Below are positions 1 to 9,003 of a stretch of 64,000 bases of DNA, in pieces. Each line of letters opens with the position of its first letter. The stretch's first letter is position 1. Both the position numbers and the translations under genes were made by a program. The notes under the pieces are model-generated. The model was not told where the DNA came from. It worked only from the letters and a program-made list of their open reading frames with translations, and made no database searches. The DNA comes from Phytophthora colocasiae. Lineage: Eukaryota; Oomycota; Peronosporomycetes; Peronosporales; Peronosporaceae. The stretch covers positions 62,001-126,000 of the forward strand of contig JAGKQI010000073.1 of assembly GCA_018806915.1 (NCBI GenBank). The letters run 5' to 3'.

Positions 1-188
1 TCCATCTTAAAGTCTTTGGGGTTGATAGACGACAGCATTCCCAGTCGACAGCTCAGTCGCATCACCTCCAGCTCCTCCAGCACAGGCTTGAGAACTTCAA
101 CATCATTTTGTACCTCAGGTACTAGGCTCAACAGCCGAAAGCAGTCGGAGCTGATGAGCTTCTTGTTGGCCACGAGACCAACGCGCAT
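1..188 (-). CDS. Unrecognised protein, N-terminal 62 codons, cut by window edge
   Basis: An open frame begins at ATG 188-186 and runs off the left edge without a stop. A TGA lies in the same frame nine codons upstream, so this ATG is the likely start unless a 5' intron exists. The visible part (MRVGLVANKKLISSDCF...) is rich in Leu, Val and Glu and looks helical, with no motif I recognise. It follows the retrotransposon-split gene on the same strand after 236 bp. Function unknown. Confidence 0.45.
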   Translation of the reverse strand, partial: MRVGLVANKKLISSDCFRLLSLVPEVQNDVEVLKPVLEELEVMRLSCRLGMLSSINPKDFKM

Positions 189-887
189 GGTTCGAATCCT
201 TCTTCTTTTTCTTGGTCACTTGTTGCCTCCAGAGAATTTTGAAGAATGATCGGCAACCTACGAAAGAGTGATGACCGCGGAACTTTTAAGTATTTTGAAA
301 ACTGGGACCTGCCGCTAGCACGCATGTTGTGAATTTCCAACAGTAGCTGGAATTTGACAGTTGATGACTATGAACAGTTGGAAAGGATATGAATTAGAGG
401 AGCAAAACTTTCGCTATGTTCTTCCTAACGGTTGAGCTGCATGAAAAGGGCCTTACCTTCGCGTACAATATTGATATTCAGACACGTTTGGTTGACACTT
501 GATCCTTTTCGCATCGCGTACAGTTGGTTCGTTCGTAAAGCGTGACTCAACCGCTCGAAAGCTTCTTGTACAATTTTCTCCATCGCCAACTTCAGCTCTT
601 CCTCCAAAGGAACTCGCTCACATGATGCCCATTGATTAGTCAGAGATTCCTCCAGGACGCTGAGCACTCGATCGACGCCCGCAATCCAATCAGGGGCCAT
701 CAGAGTGAGAGGCTTGGAAAGTTGATCGCGAAATGGCTCTGGCAATTCACTCAAACCGGGGAGATCCGGGATGGGAAAGGTACCAACACTTGCCACAATG
801 GACAACCCGACTGGAAGTGCCTTCTTGTTACGGGGGAACGCTGTATACTGCTCAGCGAACATCGTCAGCAATTGCATCGCTTCGTTG

Positions 888-892
888 GCAGA
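888..892. repeat. Target-site duplication of the LTR element (second copy 6570-6574)
   Basis: GCAGA immediately precedes the 5' LTR and immediately follows the 3' LTR. Five-base duplications are typical of Ty3/gypsy integration, and this fixes the element boundaries. Confidence 0.9.
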
Positions 893-1104
893 TGTTGTAG
901 CGGTTGCTACAAGTACAACACGTTGTTGGGATTCTGCCCAGCAACTGCTGTACTCAGAGACTTCTCATCAAGTCGTTTTGAAACCTCGAACGCAGCGGTG
1001 ATGCAACGGACGACTGATCGTGAAGACAATGCATATTGTAGTTAGCTCTAGCTAACGATGAATGAACTCACTTCTACATTTACTACGAAGGCGACGAACG
1101 AACA
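893..1104 (+). repeat. 5' LTR (212 bp)
   Basis: Begins TGTTGTAGCGGTTGC and ends GACGAACGAACA. Compared base by base with 6358-6569, no difference was found. An ATG at 1062 near its 3' end is in frame with gag. Confidence 0.95.
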
Positions 1105-1136
1105 AAGAATTCTTTAGCTGGGACGTCGCACCCAGT

Positions 1137-2516
1137 ATGGAAGAAGCCGACGAGGTGATGGAGGCTACGGGGACTCATTTAGGGCATGAGATGCCAATTG
1201 CTGTGTACCCCCCGTTACCACATGATATACGATTGGAAGAAACCACTACGAGAACGTTGGTACAAGGTGGAGACACAAGTCGCCAAGTCGAAGCACTGGC
1301 TCAGCACTCAGCAGCAGTTCAACAGCGGACCGCGGAGCAGCTTGGGCAGGTAAAACGCCAACAGGACCATCTGGCCGCTCAAACGTCAGAGTATCTACAG
1401 GCTCAGCATGACCGACAGTCGGCATTGTCAGAGCAACAGCTGGAGATGCAGCGGCAAATGGAAGAACATCGCAAGTATATAGAGGAACAATACCGATTGC
1501 TGCGAGCTGCGCAGGAAGCAGTCGGACTGCAAGGCCAGCGCCTTGAGAGCCTGGCAGAGGCGGTGCAACCTCACTTGCAGGCCCGATGGGGTGCCTTCGC
1601 TCAAGGTGTTGAGCCGACGGGGGACCAACGACCACTGGGAACACCAGCTGTCACTGTGGCAGCGGGAACAAACTTGCCCGTTCCTCCTATATATCGCGGT
1701 AGCTCAAAGAAGGAGAAACGTGACTTCATGGATAGTTATGCTATCTACTCCAGGCGCATCAAGGCGCTTAATCAAGGGACACAATCAAAAGTTTTTGTGA
1801 TGCCGTTAAGTTCTTGTATCGAACAAGGCACTTTAGTTCGGATTTGTGAATTCGAGCTTTTCAAGCAAGAGAAGGACGTCACAGAAGCTGAGTGGCGAGA
1901 CTACTTCCTATCCGCGCGGATGCCAGACAATACAGCTTATAAAACACTTGATCGAGAAGTGAAGAAACTCTGTATGGATGTGGATCTGCAAGACGCTGAG
2001 TCACGTCTGTCGCGCCTGATGGCGGACTTCTTCGAGATCGTGGACAAATTGAATATGGAGGACGTGGTGCACATCGAACCTAAGAAGGTGATAGGCTACC
2101 TGGTGGACGCGTTGAGACCTCCTGCATTCAAGGCTGCGGTAAGAGACCAGCTCGAACGGCAAATCCATAAAGGGACCAAGTCTAATATTCAATCGTTCTT
2201 GAAATGGGTTCGTGCGGAGCTGGAGGATTTTATGAGGTTTGAAGCGCACATTTGGAATGGGCAGCAAGGAAAAACCGGGTCGAAAGCAGACCGAGATCAA
2301 GCAATTTCAGGAAACACCAGCAAAAACAGGGTTCACAACAAACTGGCGGAAAACCGCGCAGTACCAATGGACAGCCGTCAGGAAAATTGGTGCCACAACG
2401 CAAAGACAAAGTGGAGACTGAAGGAGAAAGAATACAGAGGTGACCGTACTTGTTTCAAATGTGGAGATCGAACCCATGGAGTGTTTCCAATGTCCGGATA
2501 TCATGGGACCTGCTGA
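1137..2516 (+). CDS. Gag polyprotein of the Ty3/gypsy element
   Basis: The frame is open from 1062 inside the LTR, but the first ATG in the internal region is 1137 (MEEADEVMEATG). Residues about 40-140 form a Gln/Glu-rich coiled coil, followed by a retrotransposon-Gag-like helical region (DFMDSYAIYSRRIKAL; later LRPPAFKAAVRDQLE). The C-terminus carries a nucleic-acid-binding knuckle that starts correctly (CFKCGDRTH) but lacks the last Cys, because a one-base shift near 2487 leads to a TGA at 2514. The +1 frame supplies the expected Cys, so the knuckle is disrupted by an indel. Role: packaging of the element RNA. Confidence 0.8.
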   Translation: MEEADEVMEATGTHLGHEMPIAVYPPLPHDIRLEETTTRTLVQGGDTSRQVEALAQHSAAVQQRTAEQLGQVKRQQDHLAAQTSEYLQAQHDRQSALSEQQLEMQRQMEEHRKYIEEQYRLLRAAQEAVGLQGQRLESLAEAVQPHLQARWGAFAQGVEPTGDQRPLGTPAVTVAAGTNLPVPPIYRGSSKKEKRDFMDSYAIYSRRIKALNQGTQSKVFVMPLSSCIEQGTLVRICEFELFKQEKDVTEAEWRDYFLSARMPDNTAYKTLDREVKKLCMDVDLQDAESRLSRLMADFFEIVDKLNMEDVVHIEPKKVIGYLVDALRPPAFKAAVRDQLERQIHKGTKSNIQSFLKWVRAELEDFMRFEAHIWNGQQGKTGSKADRDQAISGNTSKNRVHNKLAENRAVPMDSRQENWCHNAKTKWRLKEKEYRGDRTCFKCGDRTHGVFPMSGYHGTC

Positions 2517-2558
2517 AGCAGAAAAGAGCTTTATGAAAAAAGCACTGGCAGGAAAGTA

Positions 2559-3911
2559 TTGAAGCCCGTGTTAGCAACAACTGCAGAAACGAACAAGGGA
2601 GATACTGTACCTTCGCCGGCGATACCGTGTGTCGTAATGGATACGATTAAGACGTCGATTACACCTGACAGTGCAGCGGAGGTCTCTGTAGTAACAACAA
2701 AGTTGCTGAAGAAGCTGAAAATGAGTGGAAAATGGATTGCCCAGCAAAAACTACCGGAAAAGTCGGGGGTGACTGGTATTGGAGAAAAACCGGTGGCTGT
2801 AAAGAGTAAGATCAAGTTGGATCTGCGGTTTTCAACACCGGGAGGTCCACTCGTGTTGAAAAATGTAGTCTGTTGGGTGACAGAACAACGTCTTCCTCCG
2901 GGTGTTGGGGATTTATTGCTATCTCGATTGATCATGGTAAAACTGGGGTATAGCTCGGATAAACTTCTAGCTGCAGCTCAGCAGATACAACCAGTGTGGG
3001 ATATGAGCGACGTGGATGATGATATTTCGAGCGGCTTAGCTAGTGTTTTAGCATACTCTGGTAACGTGGAGAACATGGAGCCATCCGAAGAAGAACATGC
3101 TTTACTGGAGAATGAAGACCAGGCTTGTTTTCCTATTTTCACTGAAGACATGGATACTGAGCGTGAGCAGATTAGAGGTATTTTGCTCGAGAAAGTCGAA
3201 GAAGCACGTTGTCTAGGAGCAACACCTGAATTTGTGGAGGAACTACGGAGCATCTTGATGCAGCTTATTGACGTTTTTCGTTTGTTTATTGGTCGAGATC
3301 CACCGGTGGATATGCCTCCTATGGAAGTAACCCTCAAACCTGGTGCTGTACCAGTACGGTGTAGAGCTCGGAGATACTCTCAAGCGCATCGTGAATTTCT
3401 CAAGACACACATCGATGCACTCATTGCCGCTGGACTTTGCTATCGCAACCCAAAGAGTCGGTGGTGCTCGGCTCCACACGTGGTGAACAAGCCGGAAGTT
3501 AACGCACACAGGATGACAGTGGATGTACGAGGTCCGAACGGGTGCGTTGAGCAGGTTGTCTGGCCTATGCCTATTTTGGAGGTCGTGTTTGATAGACTCC
3601 GAGGATCATCCAAATATTTTTCGTTGGACTTTTTCAAAGGCTTTTGGCAGTTCGCCATGGCCATTTGGTGTCAAGAGATTTACTCTATTCTAACAGAGGA
3701 GGGGGTGATCACGCCGACTAGGGTGCTTATGGGAGGCACCAATAGTGTAGCTTACGTGCAATCAACAGTACAAGAGATGTTTTCCGAAGTATTCAACAAA
3801 GGACTGCTCATTTGGATTGATGACCTCCTCGGCTACAACGACACCGATGAAGGGTTGTTGCGTTTGCTGAAGCAGGTGTTGACCATTTGCAGGAGAAGGG
3901 GCTCAAGTTAA
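2559..3911 (+). CDS. Pol, first part: protease and reverse transcriptase (frame-broken)
   Basis: Open frame with no ATG, in the same phase as gag but beyond a TGA at 2514, so it is presumably made as Gag-Pol. An aspartic protease motif (TPDSAAEVSVV, normally DSG/DTG) lies near residue 35. The reverse transcriptase follows, with the primer-grip region (VNKPEVNAHRMTVDVRG), FSLDFFKGFWQ and the catalytic box IWIDDLLGY. The frame ends at 3911 in the thumb. Between about 3890 and 4138 the coding signal continues but changes frame at least three times. Confidence 0.8.
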   Translation: MKPVLATTAETNKGDTVPSPAIPCVVMDTIKTSITPDSAAEVSVVTTKLLKKLKMSGKWIAQQKLPEKSGVTGIGEKPVAVKSKIKLDLRFSTPGGPLVLKNVVCWVTEQRLPPGVGDLLLSRLIMVKLGYSSDKLLAAAQQIQPVWDMSDVDDDISSGLASVLAYSGNVENMEPSEEEHALLENEDQACFPIFTEDMDTEREQIRGILLEKVEEARCLGATPEFVEELRSILMQLIDVFRLFIGRDPPVDMPPMEVTLKPGAVPVRCRARRYSQAHREFLKTHIDALIAAGLCYRNPKSRWCSAPHVVNKPEVNAHRMTVDVRGPNGCVEQVVWPMPILEVVFDRLRGSSKYFSLDFFKGFWQFAMAIWCQEIYSILTEEGVITPTRVLMGGTNSVAYVQSTVQEMFSEVFNKGLLIWIDDLLGYNDTDEGLLRLLKQVLTICRRRGSS

Positions 3912-4138
3912 ACCCTAAAGTGTTCCTTTTACATGCGCGAGGCACTTTGGTGTGGCCGTATTGTGTCAGGTGATGGTGTTCGCCATGATCCAGCGAGAGT
4001 GACGGCACTGGCAAAACCTTCCACCTCCTACTACTGGTCAAGAATTACAGCAATTCGTCTGTGCGCTGAACTGGATGCGTACTTCCATACCAGCTTTCAA
4101 TAAGCTGGTGGGTCCTCTCACACAATTTATGGAAAAGA

Positions 4139-6278
4139 GTGTGCAGAGCAACGGGCTGGAAGCCGAAGAAGAACCAAGTTAGGAAGGTGCTGCTCGCCGA
4201 TGCTGGATGGGGAGACACAGAGCTGGAATGTTTGGAGCAATGCAAGGAAGCCTTGAAGAATACGCTACAACTAGCTCATCCAGATCCGGCAAAGCGTCTG
4301 TCCGTGTATACGGATGCTAGTGACCAACATTGGGGTGCAGTTATTACCCAGATTTCACCAGATACTGCAGATAGACCACTCAGCGAGCAGGATCACGAGC
4401 CATTACTCATGTTGAGTGGAACTTTCTCGGGCTCAGCAAAGCGGTGGGCAATTGTGGAAAAGGAGGCGTACGCTATTGTTGAGACGTGTCGTCGGGCCGA
4501 TTACTTGTTGCACAGGCACGATGGTTTCGCTTTGTATACAGATCACCGCAACTTGCGGTACATTTTCGATCCTCACAGTGTTTCGAAAGCTGTGCCGAGG
4601 TATACAGCTGACAAACTGCATCGCTGGGCTATGCTGTTGATGGCGTACAAGTACGACATCCACGACATCTCGGGCGAGGAAAACGTGTGGGCTGACCTAC
4701 TGTCGAGGTGGGGCTCATCTTTTAAGACGGTGTGTGCTATACGACAAGTGAATCTGCCACTGTCGCCACAACTCGATGGTACATTTGTCTGGCCGACAAC
4801 TATGGAGATCGTTGCCGCTCAGGACGCCTCCGACCCACCAAGTGGTATGGCTCGATCGATTGGCAGTGAGTTGTGGAAAGATGCAGAAGGGAGAATCTGG
4901 ATCCCCGATGAAGCTGTGGAATTACAGATGCGAGTATGTGTAGTGGGGCATTTTGGCATCTCTGGACATCGCAGAGTATCTACTACACTAGCTAAGATTG
5001 GAGCAGAGTTTGTCTGGACGGATATGGAGAAGGATATTGAGTTTTTCGTGGGGAGATGCCTCCATTGTGCCAGTACGCAAGGTGGACCCCCACAACCGCG
5101 GCTATTGGGAGAAGCAATGCACGCCGAACAACCGAACGAATTAATCCACTGGGATTACTTGTTCATGGGGAAAAGTCTCACAGGTGAGACGTATGTGCTG
5201 GTGATTAAGGACGATGCATCGAAGTTTGTGTGGCTGTTCTCCTGTGTGGCGGCGGATGCAGAGACGACGTACAATTGTCTGCTGGAGTGGTTCGCTGCCT
5301 TTGGTGTCTGTCGCTCTTGGGTTAGCGACCAGGGTACACACTTTAAGAACAAGGTCATTGAAGCTCTTCAGCATGCCTTAGGCGCACACCATCACTTCAC
5401 CACGGCACGATGCCCATGGGCAAACGGTACGGTTGAAGTGGTGATGCGGGAGACATTACGTTGCTGTCGAGCGCTTCTGTCCGAATGGAGGTTACAGCCT
5501 CAGGAATGGCCACGTATCGTGAAGGTTGTTCAGTTAGTGTTGAATCAGACGGCATCACCATCGCTAGGAGGAGTTGCGCCGGTCACGGCGATGACGGGAA
5601 TTATGGCGATGAGTCCAGGAGACACCATTTCGATTCCAGGACCGGTAGAGTCTACGACGCTAGAGAAAATTCAGACGGGTCAGCGAAAACATGTTGAGCG
5701 TTTGAAACAAGCACTAGAAGCCATGCACAAACGTATTTCTACAGTGAACAAAACGGTACGAGCTTCAGGACGGCAAACCCGCAACAAAAAGAAAGGCGTT
5801 TCGATGGCACAATTTGATATTGGAGATTTCGTTCTCTACGCGGATGTTTGGCAGCATACGAGAAGTAAGTTACAGGTGAAGTGGTGCGGCCCTGCCCGGG
5901 TAACTGGGACGATCTCGAATTGGATTTTCGAGATCGAGAACAGGCGTGACAGGCCAACGTCGCGAGCTCATGCTAGTCGTCTTAAGTTCTACGCAGATTC
6001 CTCATTGAACGTCAGCGAGGAATTGTTGCTGCATGTAGCTCATAACAGCGAAGGACATGTGGTGGACAAACTACTAAAAGGCTCAGTACTGCCCGGATCT
6101 AAAAAGCGTCATGAGATCGAAGTGCAATGGCGCGGGTTAAGTGAGCTGGAGAATTCGCCCATAGGAACCAGCTGATCTCTTACTACAAGACGTACCTGTT
6201 GCTGTGAAGGCATTCCTGAAGGAACACGGCAACCAGTCAGCCGTTCGAGAGCTACGAAAGGCTCTGAATATCACGTAA
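4139..6278 (+). CDS. Pol, second part: RNase H, integrase, chromodomain (frame-broken at end)
   Basis: RNase H: VYTDASDQHWGAVI, then KEAYAIVETCRRA and LYTDHRNL supply the acidic residues. Integrase: an HHCC zinc site (GHFGISGHRRV ... CLHCAS), then Asp in HWDYLFMG, Asp in WVSDQGTHFK and Glu in NGTVEVVMRETL, the D,D,E core. A C-terminal chromodomain-like module follows (RHEIEVQWRGL). The main frame stops at 6175, but the chromodomain continues in another frame through EPADLLLQDV to a TAA at 6276, so the last part is separated by an indel near 6160. This makes the element resemble a chromovirus. Confidence 0.82.
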
Positions 6279-6346
6279 AGCTTTTTCAACTTCCCCGGCA
6301 CTGATTCACCGGTAGGTTAGTGCAAAACGAGAAGTTTCTCGAGCTT

Positions 6347-6357
6347 GGAGAGGGAAG
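6347..6357 (+). other. Polypurine tract
   Basis: GGAGAGGGAAG abuts the TG start of the 3' LTR, where plus-strand synthesis of an LTR element is primed. Confidence 0.8.
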
Positions 6358-6569
6358 TGTTGTAGCGGTTGCTACAAGTACAACACGTTGTTGGGATTCT
6401 GCCCAGCAACTGCTGTACTCAGAGACTTCTCATCAAGTCGTTTTGAAACCTCGAACGCAGCGGTGATGCAACGGACGACTGATCGTGAAGACAATGCATA
6501 TTGTAGTTAGCTCTAGCTAACGATGAATGAACTCACTTCTACATTTACTACGAAGGCGACGAACGAACA
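6358..6569 (+). repeat. 3' LTR (212 bp)
   Basis: Identical to 893-1104 and followed by the second GCAGA. Because its 3' end lies within the split host gene, read-through from the LTR would be antisense to that gene. Confidence 0.95.
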
Positions 6570-7261
6570 GCAGACACCGCATGACCGCACAATGCCAACA
6601 TACTTACACCTCGAAACAGCGGCTCAAGTCTTAGCGGTAGCGTCAATACACGCCAAAAGCGCTCATTAGTTTTCATCAGCTGCTCAAAGACACCTTCAAC
6701 GCTCATAAGCTCTTCCAACAGCGCTATCAAAACTTCTTGGACTTCCTCTCTCGGCATATACGCTTGGTGGGTCAAAGGTTGAAGCAGGTCGAGCCAGAAT
6801 AAGGCATTTGCACCGGCATTCAGCTTCCCGCGAACATCTTGGATGTACAATTGCACTTGTTCTTGACAATCTTGATTCGCGTTTTGGATCAACTCATCGT
6901 AATGCGCTGAAGTCTGCGCCATCTTCGTGTCAGGCCAACGTTGGAATTTTCGGAGCACGGCTTCACGCACTTCTTCACTGTTTTCACAGCCCTCAAGATT
7001 CAGTTGCAGCGGTCGGTGCCAGCGACGTTAAACACCCACTCGGCCAATAGCTCAGTGCTGTAAAACTGCGGTGGGAACGGTACCAGAGCTGAATGGGGAT
7101 TCAACGAGTATTGCAGGCGCTTACTAACCGGTTTCCAAGTATACGTCATTTGTCGATACGTTTCCATGGACAAAGTGGTGTGGTGAGATTCGCTCTTGTT
7201 TTCTTCGTGAGATTTAGTGCGATTTCGCTGAGACTGCTTCCGTTTTGAGGCTGCTGATCGT

Positions 7262-8575
7262 TTACGCCGTGCTGTCATGAATCCGAGAAAAGTTGCCAAC
7301 TGAACGATTGTTTTGACGAGTACCCAGCAGAGAATTTGGACCCCGTCCCGTACTGTTCTTTTTGTGCTGCTTTCGTCGGGTGTCAAACTCTTCGATAGCA
7401 CCACCGTGCCTGATCCGTGAATTGCTCAACACAAAAGCTGCTTCCGAAAGTGAGCTCAATGCTTCGCTTAGTGGTAGAAGGTAGTCTAGCGACGCTTCTA
7501 ACCGGGTAACAAGACCTGCAGCAGCATCCCACTGGAACCATATCGAGCACGGAAGCTTCAATCGTCTCCCTAGCAGTTTGTTTCCGAGCTCTCGACCTAC
7601 TAGCTCAGGAAAGACAAACTTCAGCGTAACCTCCGTTACTGTCAAGCTCAAGGAAGCCGAAACCACGACGACGTTCTTGACTATCTCCTCCATTTGCTCG
7701 AGCTGGAAGTAGATATCCTCAAAGCACGACGAATACTGGCGCCATACGTCCATGAGAGCCTCCAGGCCACAGCGATCGCCTAAGTCTACATCCTGCGCCA
7801 TTGACGATCGGAGAAACACGAGTTGCTGCTGTGTCTGGGGGCATTGGATGATATTTCTTCGACTGGTCTTGGTGTTGAGAGCAAAATGGTTCACAGACAC
7901 TCCGTAGCGAAAGAGATGAAAGTACTCGACGACAACGTCAGAGACGCTGAGCTTGACACCACAGATGAGACGGCTTCGCTGCAGCTCCAGCAACGGAATC
8001 TCGTCGCGTAGTTCCCGGATAGATTCCGCAAAGTGTTTCTCCTTTTGATGCTGCCTGTGTCTGTAGCGAGCTTGATTCACGCGGCATTGTTCCCGGCGAC
8101 GATCACTCTTTCTAGGGTTCTCTGCCCCGTGGGGTTTGATTTGATGATCAGATTGCAGCAGGTGCTCACCAGAATCATTGAAAAGAGCTTGGAAGTTGTC
8201 AGGATCGACGAATTCCGGCTCTGGTGATCGTTGTTTAGACTCGATCTGACTGTGCGGATTGCTCCGTTGAGTGGTTGAACGAACCGATCTGTCGAAATGG
8301 CGTGATCCTCCCACTGCGAACGCAGTTCGACCTGTTGACTTGTGAAAGTCTTCGATCTGACTGTGCGGATTGCTCCGTTGAGTGGTTGAACGAACCGATC
8401 TGTCGAAATGGCGTGAACCCCCCACTGCGAACGCAGATCGACTTGACTTGTGAAAGTCTTCGATCATCTGGTACTGACGAGCTCGCTGAAACAGAGGCCC
8501 AACCATTGTAGACGCTTGGACTGCGGTCGAGAAGTTGGTGAGGAATCCTTCGTAGCCTGTGGGAACGGAGTTCAT
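7262..8575 (-). CDS. Oomycete bZIP transcription factor with Cys in the DNA-contact position
   Basis: 437-codon single-exon frame. Residues about 160-190 form the basic region (RRREQCRVNQARYRHRQ). Aligned to canonical bZIPs, Cys occupies the place of the invariant Asn, with Arg eight residues on; this variant class is known from Phytophthora. A leucine-rich helix follows (LRDEIPLLELQRSRL). The remaining ~220 residues are a conserved oomycete bZIP-associated region (LVFLRSSMAQDV, FQLEQMEEIVKNVVVVSASLS) shared with the paralog at 9004-9976. The N-terminus holds a 36/37-residue duplication. The C-terminal ~50 residues after SRIRHGG have no match in the paralog and overlap the start of the next gene, so the true 3' end may lie earlier. 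Expected role: nuclear regulator. Confidence 0.85.
   Translation of the reverse strand: MNSVPTGYEGFLTNFSTAVQASTMVGPLFQRARQYQMIEDFHKSSRSAFAVGGSRHFDRSVRSTTQRSNPHSQIEDFHKSTGRTAFAVGGSRHFDRSVRSTTQRSNPHSQIESKQRSPEPEFVDPDNFQALFNDSGEHLLQSDHQIKPHGAENPRKSDRRREQCRVNQARYRHRQHQKEKHFAESIRELRDEIPLLELQRSRLICGVKLSVSDVVVEYFHLFRYGVSVNHFALNTKTSRRNIIQCPQTQQQLVFLRSSMAQDVDLGDRCGLEALMDVWRQYSSCFEDIYFQLEQMEEIVKNVVVVSASLSLTVTEVTLKFVFPELVGRELGNKLLGRRLKLPCSIWFQWDAAAGLVTRLEASLDYLLPLSEALSSLSEAAFVLSNSRIRHGGAIEEFDTRRKQHKKNSTGRGPNSLLGTRQNNRSVGNFSRIHDSTA
8241..8459. repeat. Two-copy in-frame coding repeat (111 + 108 bp)
   Basis: Unit one 8241-8351 and unit two 8352-8459 differ by a 3-bp deletion and a few substitutions. They encode two copies of IEDFHKS..RHFDRSVRS..NPHSQ in the bZIP N-terminus. 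Lengths are multiples of three, so the frame is kept. Confidence 0.85.
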
Positions 8576-8649
8576 TTTGGATACGTAGCGAATTTGGAAG
8601 TGAGGGACCTCATATCACGTGCAAGGCTGACTAAGAATGACTACACTCT

Positions 8650-8675
8650 GTGGTCATCACATAACTGATGACCAC
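8650..8675. promoter_or_regulatory. Perfect 10-bp inverted repeat upstream of the bZIP gene
   Basis: GTGGTCATCA, six bases, then TGATGACCAC, lying 75-100 bp upstream of the ATG at 8575. The arms are perfect. It could be a binding site for a dimeric regulator, possibly a bZIP; no function is shown. Confidence 0.4.
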
Positions 8676-9003
8676 GTTCGTCTCATTCTTTATGATCTGT
8701 TGGTCAATTAGTAACAAGGTTATCCCTAGAGAGGCCAACTTCAACCTGGTTGGCGTCCAAACACACACAGTTACAAGCCTTATTGTGAAAATACTGTGCC
8801 TATCTAGCAGCGATGGGTCTGCAAAAAATTAACTTACAGCTGGGCAAACAAACACCCGATGAGTGAGTTCTCTGTCCGATGGTCATAATCATCGTGTTGT
8901 TGAGATTAGCCAACGATAACCTGTTGATGGCGCGACCGAAGGCTAATACGGTACTGTAAAGCCCACATAGAGAACCCCGTCAAGCTCCTGAAGATAAATG
9001 TAT

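Larger units (their letters stand above)
893..6569 (+). mobile_element. Complete Ty3/gypsy LTR retrotransposon, 5677 bp
   Basis: Two identical 212-bp LTRs starting TG and ending CA bound an internal region coding Gag, aspartic protease, reverse transcriptase, RNase H, integrase and a C-terminal chromodomain-like segment, in the Metaviridae order. A GCAGA duplication flanks it and a purine tract precedes the 3' LTR. LTR identity implies recent insertion, yet the gag-pol frame is interrupted near 2487, 2514-2555, 3890-4137 and 6160. Either the element was mobilised in trans by an intact relative or these are sequence errors. No convincing primer binding site was identified next to the 5' LTR. 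It splits a host gene on the opposite strand. Confidence 0.93.
425..7278 (-). pseudogene. Unrecognised ~390-aa gene split by an LTR retrotransposon
   Basis: The host coding sequence runs 7278 to 6575 and resumes at 892 to 425 (stop 425-427); the retroelement and one copy of its target duplication lie between. Removing them restores a continuous frame across the junction (...CGHAVSA then NEAMQLL...), so the hit is in coding sequence. A second lesion near 7003 shifts the frame by one base; with one base added the empty-site length is 391 codons including stop. The start MTARRKRSAASK opens a basic N-terminus; the rest is helical and acidic, with no family I can name. The start overlaps the 3' end of the upstream bZIP frame by 17 bp. 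The GTAAGT next to the insertion could instead be an intron donor, making the target intronic. Confidence 0.6.

Noticed and set aside
1105..1130. tRNA primer binding site after the 5' LTR
   Set aside because: No convincing 3'-tRNA complement starting with TGG lies directly after the LTR; TGGGACGTCGCACCC further in is not decisive.
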